Of a stretch of 22,061 bases of DNA, positions 1 through 6,044 are shown in pieces. The notes beneath the pieces are model-generated. The model was not told the origin of the DNA, did not search any database, and saw nothing but the letters and a program-made list of their open reading frames with translations. A program made the translations under genes and the position numbers. This DNA comes from Gammaproteobacteria bacterium (lineage in GTDB: Bacteria; Pseudomonadota; Gammaproteobacteria; Chromatiales; Chromatiaceae), in the NCBI GenBank assembly GCA_020630035.1, contig JAHDCB010000003.1, positions 1 to 22,061 of the forward strand, written 5' to 3'. Within the stretch, counting starts at the first letter, position 1. Each line of letters begins with the position of its first letter.

Positions 1-455
1 TGGATACCCAGGCCGCACCTGAAACCTGCGCCAATTTTGCCCAGTATGTCCGGGATGGATTTTATGATGGCACCATCTTTCATCGGGTCATCAGTAACTT
101 TATGATTCAGGGCGGTGGCTTTACCGCAGATATGCAACAAAAGCCGACTCGTGACACGATTCAGAATGAAGCAAAAAATGGCCTGAAGAATACCCTCGGC
201 AGTATCGCGATGGCGCGTACGAATGCACCGCATTCCGCTTCGTCACAATTTTTTATCAATGTGCAGGACAATGGTTTTCTGGATTATCCAGGCCAGGATG
301 GTTGGGGTTATTGTGTCTTCGGGCAGGTGACCGCCGGACTGGATGTGGTGCAGGCGATTGCTCAGGTGGCTACCACGCGTCGTGCCGGGCATACAGATGT
401 GCCGACTGAGTCAGTGGTTATTCAGCTGGCGACCCTGACAGAAGACGATGCCTGA
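1..455 (+). CDS. ppiB: Peptidyl-prolyl cis-trans isomerase B (cyclophilin), 5'-truncated by window edge
   Basis: Catalyses cis-trans isomerisation of Xaa-Pro peptide bonds, as a folding helper. The reading frame is open from base 3, the first full codon, so the true start lies upstream of the window; about 150 residues are visible. Cyclophilin signatures run in order: FHRVISNFMIQGGGF with the catalytic Arg, then NGLKNTLGSIAMART, then SASSQFFINVQDN and GWGYCVFGQV. These match the compact cytoplasmic PpiB type, which is about 164 residues long and has no signal peptide, but the N-terminus is not visible so a periplasmic PpiA form cannot be formally excluded. The stop TGA at 453-455 lies inside the start of bioA, an 8-base overlap that implies translational coupling. 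Family assignment is very secure; the cytoplasmic subtype is likely. Confidence 0.95.
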   Translation, partial: DTQAAPETCANFAQYVRDGFYDGTIFHRVISNFMIQGGGFTADMQQKPTRDTIQNEAKNGLKNTLGSIAMARTNAPHSASSQFFINVQDNGFLDYPGQDGWGYCVFGQVTAGLDVVQAIAQVATTRRAGHTDVPTESVVIQLATLTEDDA

Positions 456-1752
456 AGATAATTTGTCGTCTGAGCCTGACTGGCAGACGACAGACCGTCA
501 GCATATCTGGCATCCATACAGCGCAATAGGGGCAGATACGCCGGTATATCCGGTAGTATCTGCCTCCGGTGTGCGCTTGCGGCTGCGGGATGGGAGGGAG
601 CTGATTGATGGAATGGCATCCTGGTGGTGCGCGATTCATGGCTATAACCATCCGGTATTAAATGCAGCTCTGCATCACCAGACGGCGGCCGTGGCGCATG
701 TGATGTTTGGTGGTCTGACCCATGAGCCGGCGGCGCGGCTGGCTCGTTTGTTGATAAATATTACTCCGACCCCGTTAGGGTCGGTGTTTTTTACAGATTC
801 CGGCTCAGTCGCGGTAGAGGCTGCGATGAAGATGGCACTGCAATACTGGCAGGCACGAGGGCAATCGGAAAAGCGTCGTTTTCTGGCACCCTGCTGCGGC
901 TATCACGGGGATACGTTACATGCGATGTCGGTGTGCGACCCGGTCACCGGGATGCATCATCTGTTTGCCGACGTGGTGCCGTCTCAGATGTTTGTAGCTG
1001 CACCTGAGCCACGCTTTGGCGAGCCGTGTACAGCAGCACATCTGGCTGAACTGGAGCAGGTATTAGCGACTCAGGCAGAGCAATTGGCAGCGATCATTCT
1101 GGAACCGATTGTGCAGGGTGCTGGCGGCATGCGTTTTTATGCAGCCGACTATCTGGCTGCCGTACGGGCCTTGTGTGATCAGTATGGTGTGTTGCTGATA
1201 GCGGATGAAATTGCGACTGGCTTCGGTCGTACCGGGCGGTTGTTTGCCTGTGAACACGCTGCGATCGCACCCGATATTATGTGCGTTGGTAAGGCCCTGA
1301 CAGGTGGTTATATGACTCTGGCAGCGGTGCTGACTACAGTTGCGGTCAGTACCACCATTGCCGCCGGAGAGCCGGGTGTGTTTATGCATGGTCCGACCTT
1401 TACTGCAAATCCACTGGCCTGTGCAGTGGCAGCAGCCAGTATTGAGCTGTTATTAGCGAGTGACTGGCAGGCTGCAATCCGGCGGATTGCGACTGGACTA
1501 GAGCGTGGTCTGGCACCCTGTGCTGATCTGCCGGGTGTGGCTGAAGTGCGGGTGCTGGGAGCAATCGGTGTGGTTGAGCTGGATGAACCAGTTGACATGG
1601 TTGTTATGCAACCACAATTTGTGGCACAAGGTGTCTGGGTCCGACCTTTTGGCAGGTTGGTGTATGTTATGCCGCCATTTGTGATCACGGATGCTGATCT
1701 GGCAACCTTATGTGCAGCGATTGTCGTGGTCATACAGCAGTATCATCAATAA
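448..1752 (+). CDS. bioA: Adenosylmethionine-8-amino-7-oxononanoate aminotransferase (biotin synthesis)
   Basis: A PLP-dependent class III aminotransferase that converts 7-keto-8-aminopelargonic acid to 7,8-diaminopelargonic acid with S-adenosylmethionine as amino donor, the antepenultimate step of biotin synthesis. The 434 residues compare with 429 in E. coli BioA. BioA-specific landmarks are visible. IWHPYSA lies near residue 20. ASWWCAIHGYNHP (57-69) carries the substrate-pocket Trp. FFTDSGSVAVEAAMKMA and GYHGDTLHAMSV (Y152) follow. DEIATGFGRTG contains D253, and VGKALTGGYMTLAAVLTT contains K282 as the PLP Schiff-base lysine. Near the C-terminus WVRPFGRLVYVMPPF contains R399, matching R391 of E. 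coli, which contacts the substrate carboxylate. The start ATG at 448 overlaps the end of ppiB. No other bio gene is in the window, so bioA is separated from bioBFCD here or they lie elsewhere. Confidence 0.96.
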   Translation: MPEDNLSSEPDWQTTDRQHIWHPYSAIGADTPVYPVVSASGVRLRLRDGRELIDGMASWWCAIHGYNHPVLNAALHHQTAAVAHVMFGGLTHEPAARLARLLINITPTPLGSVFFTDSGSVAVEAAMKMALQYWQARGQSEKRRFLAPCCGYHGDTLHAMSVCDPVTGMHHLFADVVPSQMFVAAPEPRFGEPCTAAHLAELEQVLATQAEQLAAIILEPIVQGAGGMRFYAADYLAAVRALCDQYGVLLIADEIATGFGRTGRLFACEHAAIAPDIMCVGKALTGGYMTLAAVLTTVAVSTTIAAGEPGVFMHGPTFTANPLACAVAAASIELLLASDWQAAIRRIATGLERGLAPCADLPGVAEVRVLGAIGVVELDEPVDMVVMQPQFVAQGVWVRPFGRLVYVMPPFVITDADLATLCAAIVVVIQQYHQ

Positions 1753-1906
1753 CTGAAGTTATGCATAACGCTGACATGGTAATTGATGCTTTTGGTTTAT
1801 TCTAGAAATACCACTACACGGAAAGCAGATCAGAATAACGCTTGCCAGAAACCTGTGGTAGCAAATCACCACATCAGTTTGAATCGCACCCGTTTTCAGG
1901 TATAGG

Positions 1907-1935
1907 TTGGCATTCATTCAAGTGGTCACTATAAT
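1907..1935 (+). promoter_or_regulatory. Near-consensus sigma70 promoter for the hipBA-like pair
   Basis: TTGGCA at 1907-1912 (5 of 6 to TTGACA) is followed after exactly 17 bases by a perfect TATAAT at 1930-1935. Transcription would start near 1942. That makes an ATG at 1944 essentially leaderless and favours translation from 1965 (GTG) or 1974 (ATG). The -10 box lies inside the left arm of the inverted repeat at 1926-1968. Confidence 0.75.
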
Positions 1936-1968
1936 AATCAAAAATGACTTTTCTGGATATTATAGTGA
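1926..1968. promoter_or_regulatory. Inverted-repeat operator candidate overlapping the hipBA-like promoter
   Basis: Two perfect 11-base arms, TCACTATAATA (1926-1936) and TATTATAGTGA (1958-1968), are separated by 21 bases. The arms start 32 bases apart, about three helical turns, so two bound HTH dimers, or one dimer per arm, would lie on the same DNA face. The left arm covers the -10 hexamer and the right arm lies in the 5' leader or at the translation start. HipB-type antitoxins are known to autorepress through palindromic sites at their promoters. Binding by this HipB-like protein is inferred. Confidence 0.6.
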
Positions 1969-1973
1969 TCAAT

Positions 1974-2312
1974 ATGACGCAATATACAAAACGTGCGGCT
2001 CCGGTTTTTCCGAAAAACCGACAAGTATTGGTGAACCTGGGCGAGAATATTTTGCTGGCTTGTAAACGGCGTGGTTATACGCAGTCGCTGATTGCGCAAC
2101 GCACTGGCCTGAGCCGGTTGACGGTACGCAGAATCCAGCAAGGGGAGCCAACGGTATCGCTGGGTCATTATGTTGCGGTACTGAGTGTGCTTGGCCTGGT
2201 GGATGATCTTGCCCGAGTGGCGAATGATGATGTGCTGGGACGTAAGTTGCAGGATATCCGGGCATTAACTGCGGCAGACCAGCAATCTGGTCACAATAGC
2301 AGTGCCGGATGA
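1974..2312 (+). CDS. HipB-like helix-turn-helix (XRE family) antitoxin/repressor
   Basis: A small DNA-binding protein of about 113 residues. A single HTH_3/XRE domain spans roughly residues 15-70: LGENILLACKRRGYTQ, then the recognition region AQRTGLSRLTVRRIQQGEP, then SLGHYVAVLSVLGL. It ends in a short hydrophilic tail. This layout is typical of HipB-type partners that sit immediately upstream of HipA-family kinases, repress the operon and bind the kinase. The start was set at ATG 1974 because the predicted transcription start is near 1942 and the right operator arm ends at 1968. In-frame ATG 1944 (adds 10 residues) and GTG 1965 are alternatives, and none has a strong Shine-Dalgarno. It overlaps the following hipA-like gene by 4 bases (ATGA), indicating coupled translation. 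Family call is secure; the antitoxin role is inferred from the partner gene. Confidence 0.85.
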   Translation: MTQYTKRAAPVFPKNRQVLVNLGENILLACKRRGYTQSLIAQRTGLSRLTVRRIQQGEPTVSLGHYVAVLSVLGLVDDLARVANDDVLGRKLQDIRALTAADQQSGHNSSAG

Positions 2313-3547
2313 ATCAGCTTACCTATGTCTATGCTGACTGGGAAGGTTTGTCAGCACCAACCCGGGTCGGTGTGTTACAGGCAGATCAGATCAAGGGCCG
2401 GGAACATTTTCGCTTTGCGTATGATCCGGGTTGGTTACAGTCTGCGCATGGCCGACAAATTGACTCGGATCTGACCTTGTATGCAGGTGAGCAGCATGGT
2501 GTTGCCGGATGTAATTTCCGGGTGTTTCTGGACTCGTGTCCGGATCGGTGGGGGCGCTTACTGATGCAGCGGCGTGAGGCCGTGCTGGCGCGTCAACAGG
2601 CGCGTCGTCCGCGCCGCCTGCATGAAATGGACTATCTGCTTGGTGTGCACGATACTCATCGAATGGGTGCGTTGCGTTTTAAGCGCGAGCCAGACGGTGC
2701 TTTTCTGGATGATAATGCGCAGTTGGCGGTACCGCCGCTGACTTCTCTGGCCGAGCTGGCGTATGCTGCGCAACAGGTGGAAGACACGCGCAAACAGGAT
2801 GATCCGGAGTATATAACCTGGTTGCAGCGGTTGATCTCACCAGGCTCGTCGCTTGGAGGCGCCAGGCCGAAGGCCTGTGTGCGTGATTCGCAGGGTCGCT
2901 TGTGGATTGCTAAATTTCCCAGTCGTTATGATGGTTATGATATTGGTGCCTGGGAGTTTGTGGTGTATCAGCTGGCACTGGAGGCAGGGATTCAGATGTC
3001 AGCTTGTCGCGTAGAGTCCCTGGGTGGGGCGTATCATACGTTTCTGACGCAGAGATTTGACCGGAGTGAGCAACAACGGCACCATTTCAGTTCGGCGTTG
3101 ACCCAGCTGGGCTACGATGATGGTGATTATGACGCGAGTTATCTGGAGCTGGCGCAATTTCTGACCGATCAGGGAGCACAGACACGTTCTGATCTGGCAC
3201 AGCTCTGGCGCCGTATTGTATTCAGTATTGCGGTGTCGAATACAGATGACCATCTGCGTAATCATGGTTTTATCCGCAAACGACATGGTTGGGTGTTAGC
3301 GCCGGCTTATGATATCAATCCCACGATAGCTGCGGCTGGTCTGCACCTGAACATCAATGAGGTAGATAATGCACTGGATTTTGATGTCGCTCTGTCGGTC
3401 ATTGATTTTTTTCAGCTGAACCTGCAGCAGGCCAGGCAGATTCAGGCTGAGGTATTGAGCAGTGTACGTCAGTGGCGCCGTGTGGCGAGTCAGGTGGGAT
3501 TAAGCCGGGGGGAGCAGGTCGCTATGGCAGCGGCATTCTGTGTATGA
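2309..3547 (+). CDS. HipA-family serine/threonine kinase toxin
   Basis: 412 residues, against 440 in E. coli HipA. HipA kinases phosphorylate targets such as glutamyl-tRNA synthetase to induce growth arrest, and are silenced by autophosphorylation and by HipB. The N-terminal HipA_N/Couple_hipA-like part (about 1-130) contains YVYADWEG, GVLQADQ and CPDRWGRLLMQRRE. The C-terminal HipA_C kinase part carries SSLGGARPKA at 180-189, in which S181 aligns with the autophosphorylated S150 of E. coli HipA. LWIAKFPS holds K202 as the likely ATP-binding lysine. NTDDHLRNHGF holds D313 as the catalytic Asp and N318, and YDINP holds D335 as the Mg-binding Asp. All key kinase residues appear present, so it looks active. 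It is coupled to the HTH gene by a 4-base overlap and converges on gspH with only 19 bases between stops. The actual substrate cannot be read from the sequence. Confidence 0.92.
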   Translation: MNQLTYVYADWEGLSAPTRVGVLQADQIKGREHFRFAYDPGWLQSAHGRQIDSDLTLYAGEQHGVAGCNFRVFLDSCPDRWGRLLMQRREAVLARQQARRPRRLHEMDYLLGVHDTHRMGALRFKREPDGAFLDDNAQLAVPPLTSLAELAYAAQQVEDTRKQDDPEYITWLQRLISPGSSLGGARPKACVRDSQGRLWIAKFPSRYDGYDIGAWEFVVYQLALEAGIQMSACRVESLGGAYHTFLTQRFDRSEQQRHHFSSALTQLGYDDGDYDASYLELAQFLTDQGAQTRSDLAQLWRRIVFSIAVSNTDDHLRNHGFIRKRHGWVLAPAYDINPTIAAAGLHLNINEVDNALDFDVALSVIDFFQLNLQQARQIQAEVLSSVRQWRRVASQVGLSRGEQVAMAAAFCV

Positions 3548-3566
3548 GCCGTCTGAACAGTTGCTG

Positions 3567-4091
3567 CTAATGTGGCAGGTCGTCTGTGGGTGAGTCGGGG
3601 CAATCGGTCAGCGTGATACCGACGGCTGTGTTAATGTTGAGGTAGCAGCGGTTTTCCGCACCTTTCAGCCCTAATCGTAATGGCGTCGCCCGGCCATCCG
3701 ATCCTAAATATAGTGTAATGTCAGGTCGTTGATCAGCCGCCGCCGCTGTCTTGTTGGTGGGAGGAGTCGGGGGTACCAATAAGCGAATATTATCTGGCAG
3801 TTTTACTGCAGGTAATTGTTCCAGCCATTCGCTTTGTTTATGCTGAAACAGTTGTATGCTATCTGATTTAATAACCAGGCCAACCGGAGTATGGGTGATG
3901 ACGGCCTGATCTGACAGGCTGTGGATTTTGTGCCGCAGGCGTTGTGCTTCAGACTGAGCAGTGGCATTACTCAGCCAGCCACTGGCGTTGAATGTCAGTA
4001 GTGTCGTGATAATGCCGATGATCGCCACCACCACTAAGAGCTCAATGAGTGTAAAGCCGTGTTGCTGGCGTGAGACAGGTGAAGCTGGCAT
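3567..4091 (-). CDS. GspH/FimT-family type II secretion or type IV pilus minor pseudopilin
   Basis: 174 residues with a textbook class III prepilin N-terminus: a short basic leader, then HG^FTLIELLVVVAIIGI. Predicted prepilin peptidase cleavage is after G12, with methylated F13 and the conserved Glu (E17) at mature position +5. A single hydrophobic helix (about 13-35) is followed by a soluble C-terminal domain with the pattern of GspH/FimT, including ITLYLGSDGRATP near residue 130 and two cysteines close to the C-terminus. Such proteins sit at the tip of the type II secretion pseudopilus or the type IV pilus. No other gsp or pil gene is nearby. It starts 5 bases downstream of the gshA stop and probably rides on that transcript. 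Pseudopilin class is certain; T2SS versus T4P assignment is open. Confidence 0.85.
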   Translation of the reverse strand: MPASPVSRQQHGFTLIELLVVVAIIGIITTLLTFNASGWLSNATAQSEAQRLRHKIHSLSDQAVITHTPVGLVIKSDSIQLFQHKQSEWLEQLPAVKLPDNIRLLVPPTPPTNKTAAAADQRPDITLYLGSDGRATPLRLGLKGAENRCYLNINTAVGITLTDCPDSPTDDLPH

Positions 4092-4096
4092 AGGAT

Positions 4097-5698
4097 TCAG
4101 GGTGTGGCGAGCAGATTCAGTTGGCTGGCAGACCGGGTGATTGCAGCAAAATAATTGGCCAGAAACTGATCAAAGCTCAGGGAATCATCGGCTGCGATTA
4201 GAGCCGCCTGCTGCTCAGATTGCATACTGATCTGGTGACATTGTTGTTGCTGTGCCGCTGTGAGCGGGTGTTGCTGAAAAAAACGACGGTGTTGCGCAGA
4301 ATAATCAGCTGCAATCTCATAAAAGCTGGTCTGACGATGCTGGATTTCAGACCATAGTTGTGCCGATGGGGTGAGTGTCGGATCTTCTATTTTTGCACAT
4401 TGTGCTGCCAGAGATTGCGTGTAGCAGCCAGTATTGTGTTGCTGGTCTAGCCAGGCACAGACAGGTGTCATGTTCTGTAGCAGCTCCAACCCCCAGGTGC
4501 GGTGGTTGACCGCCTGACCTGTGCGCTCCAGCGGCAGTTGCATCCTGCGGCCTTGTTGTGCAATCAGGCGTAAATTGCGCTGGCTGGCGAGTTGTTCCTG
4601 CTGATCCAGTGATGGACTGGGTGCCAGCAGATGAGTGAACATAAATGCATCCAGAAAATACAATTGCTCCGGGGTAACACCAATTGGTGCATACAGATTA
4701 ACATCTAAGGAACGTAGCTCAATATGGTTGATGCCGCGTTCAACCAGGGCTGTTGCTGGGCTTTCCAGGTTGTGTGTGATCTGTTTCGGCCGTACGGAAC
4801 TGTAATATTCGTTTTCGATCTGCAGGATATGATCATTCAACTGGCGATAGGTATTGTCTATTTTGACCCCGATTTTTTGCCAGGCAGGGGACGGCGTCAG
4901 CGTGGCCTGTAACAGGCTACGGGCATAATCATGTACGCTATTGTAGTTTACTGACCAGTTTAATCCGGCATCGGTACTGTTCTGATAGCCGATATCGCCC
5001 ATGCGTAATGAGGTTGCCTGTGGCTGATAATAGGTATGCTTACCCCAGCGGCGAAGCTGTTCTGGCTCGCTGGCCAGAAAAGACTGGCCAACGACTGGGG
5101 AAACACCAAATAAATAGGGTATCAGCCATCCGAAGCGCACAATATTGCGGATGAGTCCCATAGAGTGTACATCCCGCAGTGTGTGCCAGTCAGATTCAGG
5201 TGACTGTATCAGTTCAGCATAATGTTGCCAGAATGTTTCTGGCAGAGACCAGTTAAAGTGTACCCCGGCAATCACCTGCATCGCACGGCCATACCGATGA
5301 CCCAGGCCGATGCGATACAGTCGTTTCATCTGCCCCAGATTAGATTGGCCATAATCAGCTACCGGAATCTGATCATCTGGCGGCAGGCGGCAGGGCATAC
5401 TGGCGGCCCAGAACTGTTCATCAGTCAGATGTTGGCAGGCATGGGTATGCCACTGTAACAAGTGCTCGCAGACGGCTTCAGGTTGTGACAGTGGCGGCGT
5501 GATGAACTCGGTTAGTGCTTCAGCATAATCTGTGGTGATTGCCGGGTGAGTGAGGGCTGAACCCCAGGTGGGTGGATGTGGAGTGTGTGCCAGATGACCG
5601 GACAGGGTTGTGCGTAAGCTTTCTCTCTCCACACCGATGCGTGAAGCAAAAAAAGGCCCCTGATCCAGTCTGGCCAGACGCTGTTCTATAGACTGCAT
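4097..5698 (-). CDS. gshA: Glutamate-cysteine ligase (gamma-glutamylcysteine synthetase), proteobacterial type
   Basis: Joins L-glutamate and L-cysteine with ATP, the first and rate-limiting step of glutathione synthesis in the cytoplasm. The 533 residues compare with 518 in E. coli GshA. Collinear family motifs are visible: the ATP/glutamate-site GVERESLRTT (22-31), ITTDYAEALTEFITPP (54-69), SMPCRLP, YRIGLGHRYG with GVHFNWSLP, IRNIVRFGWLIPYLFG, ATSLRMGDIGYQN, LQIENEYYSSVRPK, and NHIELRSLDVNLYAPIGV. It is a full-length gamma-type enzyme, not the plant-like or GshAB-fusion form. The start codon lacks a clear Shine-Dalgarno, but the N-terminus aligns with the family so the start is credible. 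It lies 27 bases after the small membrane-protein gene and 5 bases before the pseudopilin gene, within a minus-strand run. Confidence 0.96.
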   Translation of the reverse strand: MQSIEQRLARLDQGPFFASRIGVERESLRTTLSGHLAHTPHPPTWGSALTHPAITTDYAEALTEFITPPLSQPEAVCEHLLQWHTHACQHLTDEQFWAASMPCRLPPDDQIPVADYGQSNLGQMKRLYRIGLGHRYGRAMQVIAGVHFNWSLPETFWQHYAELIQSPESDWHTLRDVHSMGLIRNIVRFGWLIPYLFGVSPVVGQSFLASEPEQLRRWGKHTYYQPQATSLRMGDIGYQNSTDAGLNWSVNYNSVHDYARSLLQATLTPSPAWQKIGVKIDNTYRQLNDHILQIENEYYSSVRPKQITHNLESPATALVERGINHIELRSLDVNLYAPIGVTPEQLYFLDAFMFTHLLAPSPSLDQQEQLASQRNLRLIAQQGRRMQLPLERTGQAVNHRTWGLELLQNMTPVCAWLDQQHNTGCYTQSLAAQCAKIEDPTLTPSAQLWSEIQHRQTSFYEIAADYSAQHRRFFQQHPLTAAQQQQCHQISMQSEQQAALIAADDSLSFDQFLANYFAAITRSASQLNLLATP

Positions 5699-5725
5699 AG
5701 TAGGTAACAGCGCTTGGTAGAAATA

Positions 5726-6040
5726 TCAGGCAGCCTGTGTGGTCACTGGTTTTGCATCAGGCGTGGTACCTGGTACAACCTGCTGCAGATGTCGCCCGAT
5801 AATTTTACGATTACGAGTCAGGTGTACACCGGCTGCTGCCAGAAAGCCTATGGCTGAATATTGATGTAATGTCGTAACGCCAGCATCACTCACACCAATC
5901 AGTTTCCAGGCGCTGTAGAGTATTTTAGTCTTTGCCAGATCAGCAGCCAGCATCGTTATGCCCGTAGAAGCGAGTACTGCCCCGGTACCGATCAGTGCGA
6001 CAGTGACCCAGGGTCTGCCACGAACTTGCTTAGATGACAT
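5726..6040 (-). CDS. Small two-helix membrane protein, possibly DUF4405/cytochrome b-like
   Basis: 104 residues from the ATG at 6040, preceded by GAGGATAAGAAT, a good ribosome site that lies across the prc stop codon. The upstream in-frame ATG at 6067 would sit inside prc and is less likely. Two hydrophobic helices are visible: about 11-33 (VTVALIGTGAVLASTGITML) and about 54-75 (TTLHQYSAIGFLAAAGVHLT), followed by a basic NRKIIGRHL segment and a polar tail. The second helix carries H59 and H73, spaced 14 residues. This is the spacing of haem-ligand pairs in b-type cytochromes, and the pattern resembles DUF4405-type domains. I cannot confirm haem binding. It sits 4 bases after prc and is probably translationally coupled to it. 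Confidence 0.7.
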   Translation of the reverse strand: MSSKQVRGRPWVTVALIGTGAVLASTGITMLAADLAKTKILYSAWKLIGVSDAGVTTLHQYSAIGFLAAAGVHLTRNRKIIGRHLQQVVPGTTPDAKPVTTQAA

Positions 6041-6044
6041 ATTC

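Noticed and set aside
1063..1733. Long minus-strand ORFs opposite bioA (1063-1389 and 1308-1733)
   Set aside because: Low-complexity antisense translations without family motifs, a by-product of codon bias in bioA.
1758..1769. Perfect 12-base palindrome GTTATGCATAAC just after bioA, and a 6-bp hairpin TGTGGT/ACCACA at 1854-1873
   Set aside because: Short, AT-rich or weak stems without T-runs. Such matches occur by chance, and neither is placed as a clear terminator or operator.
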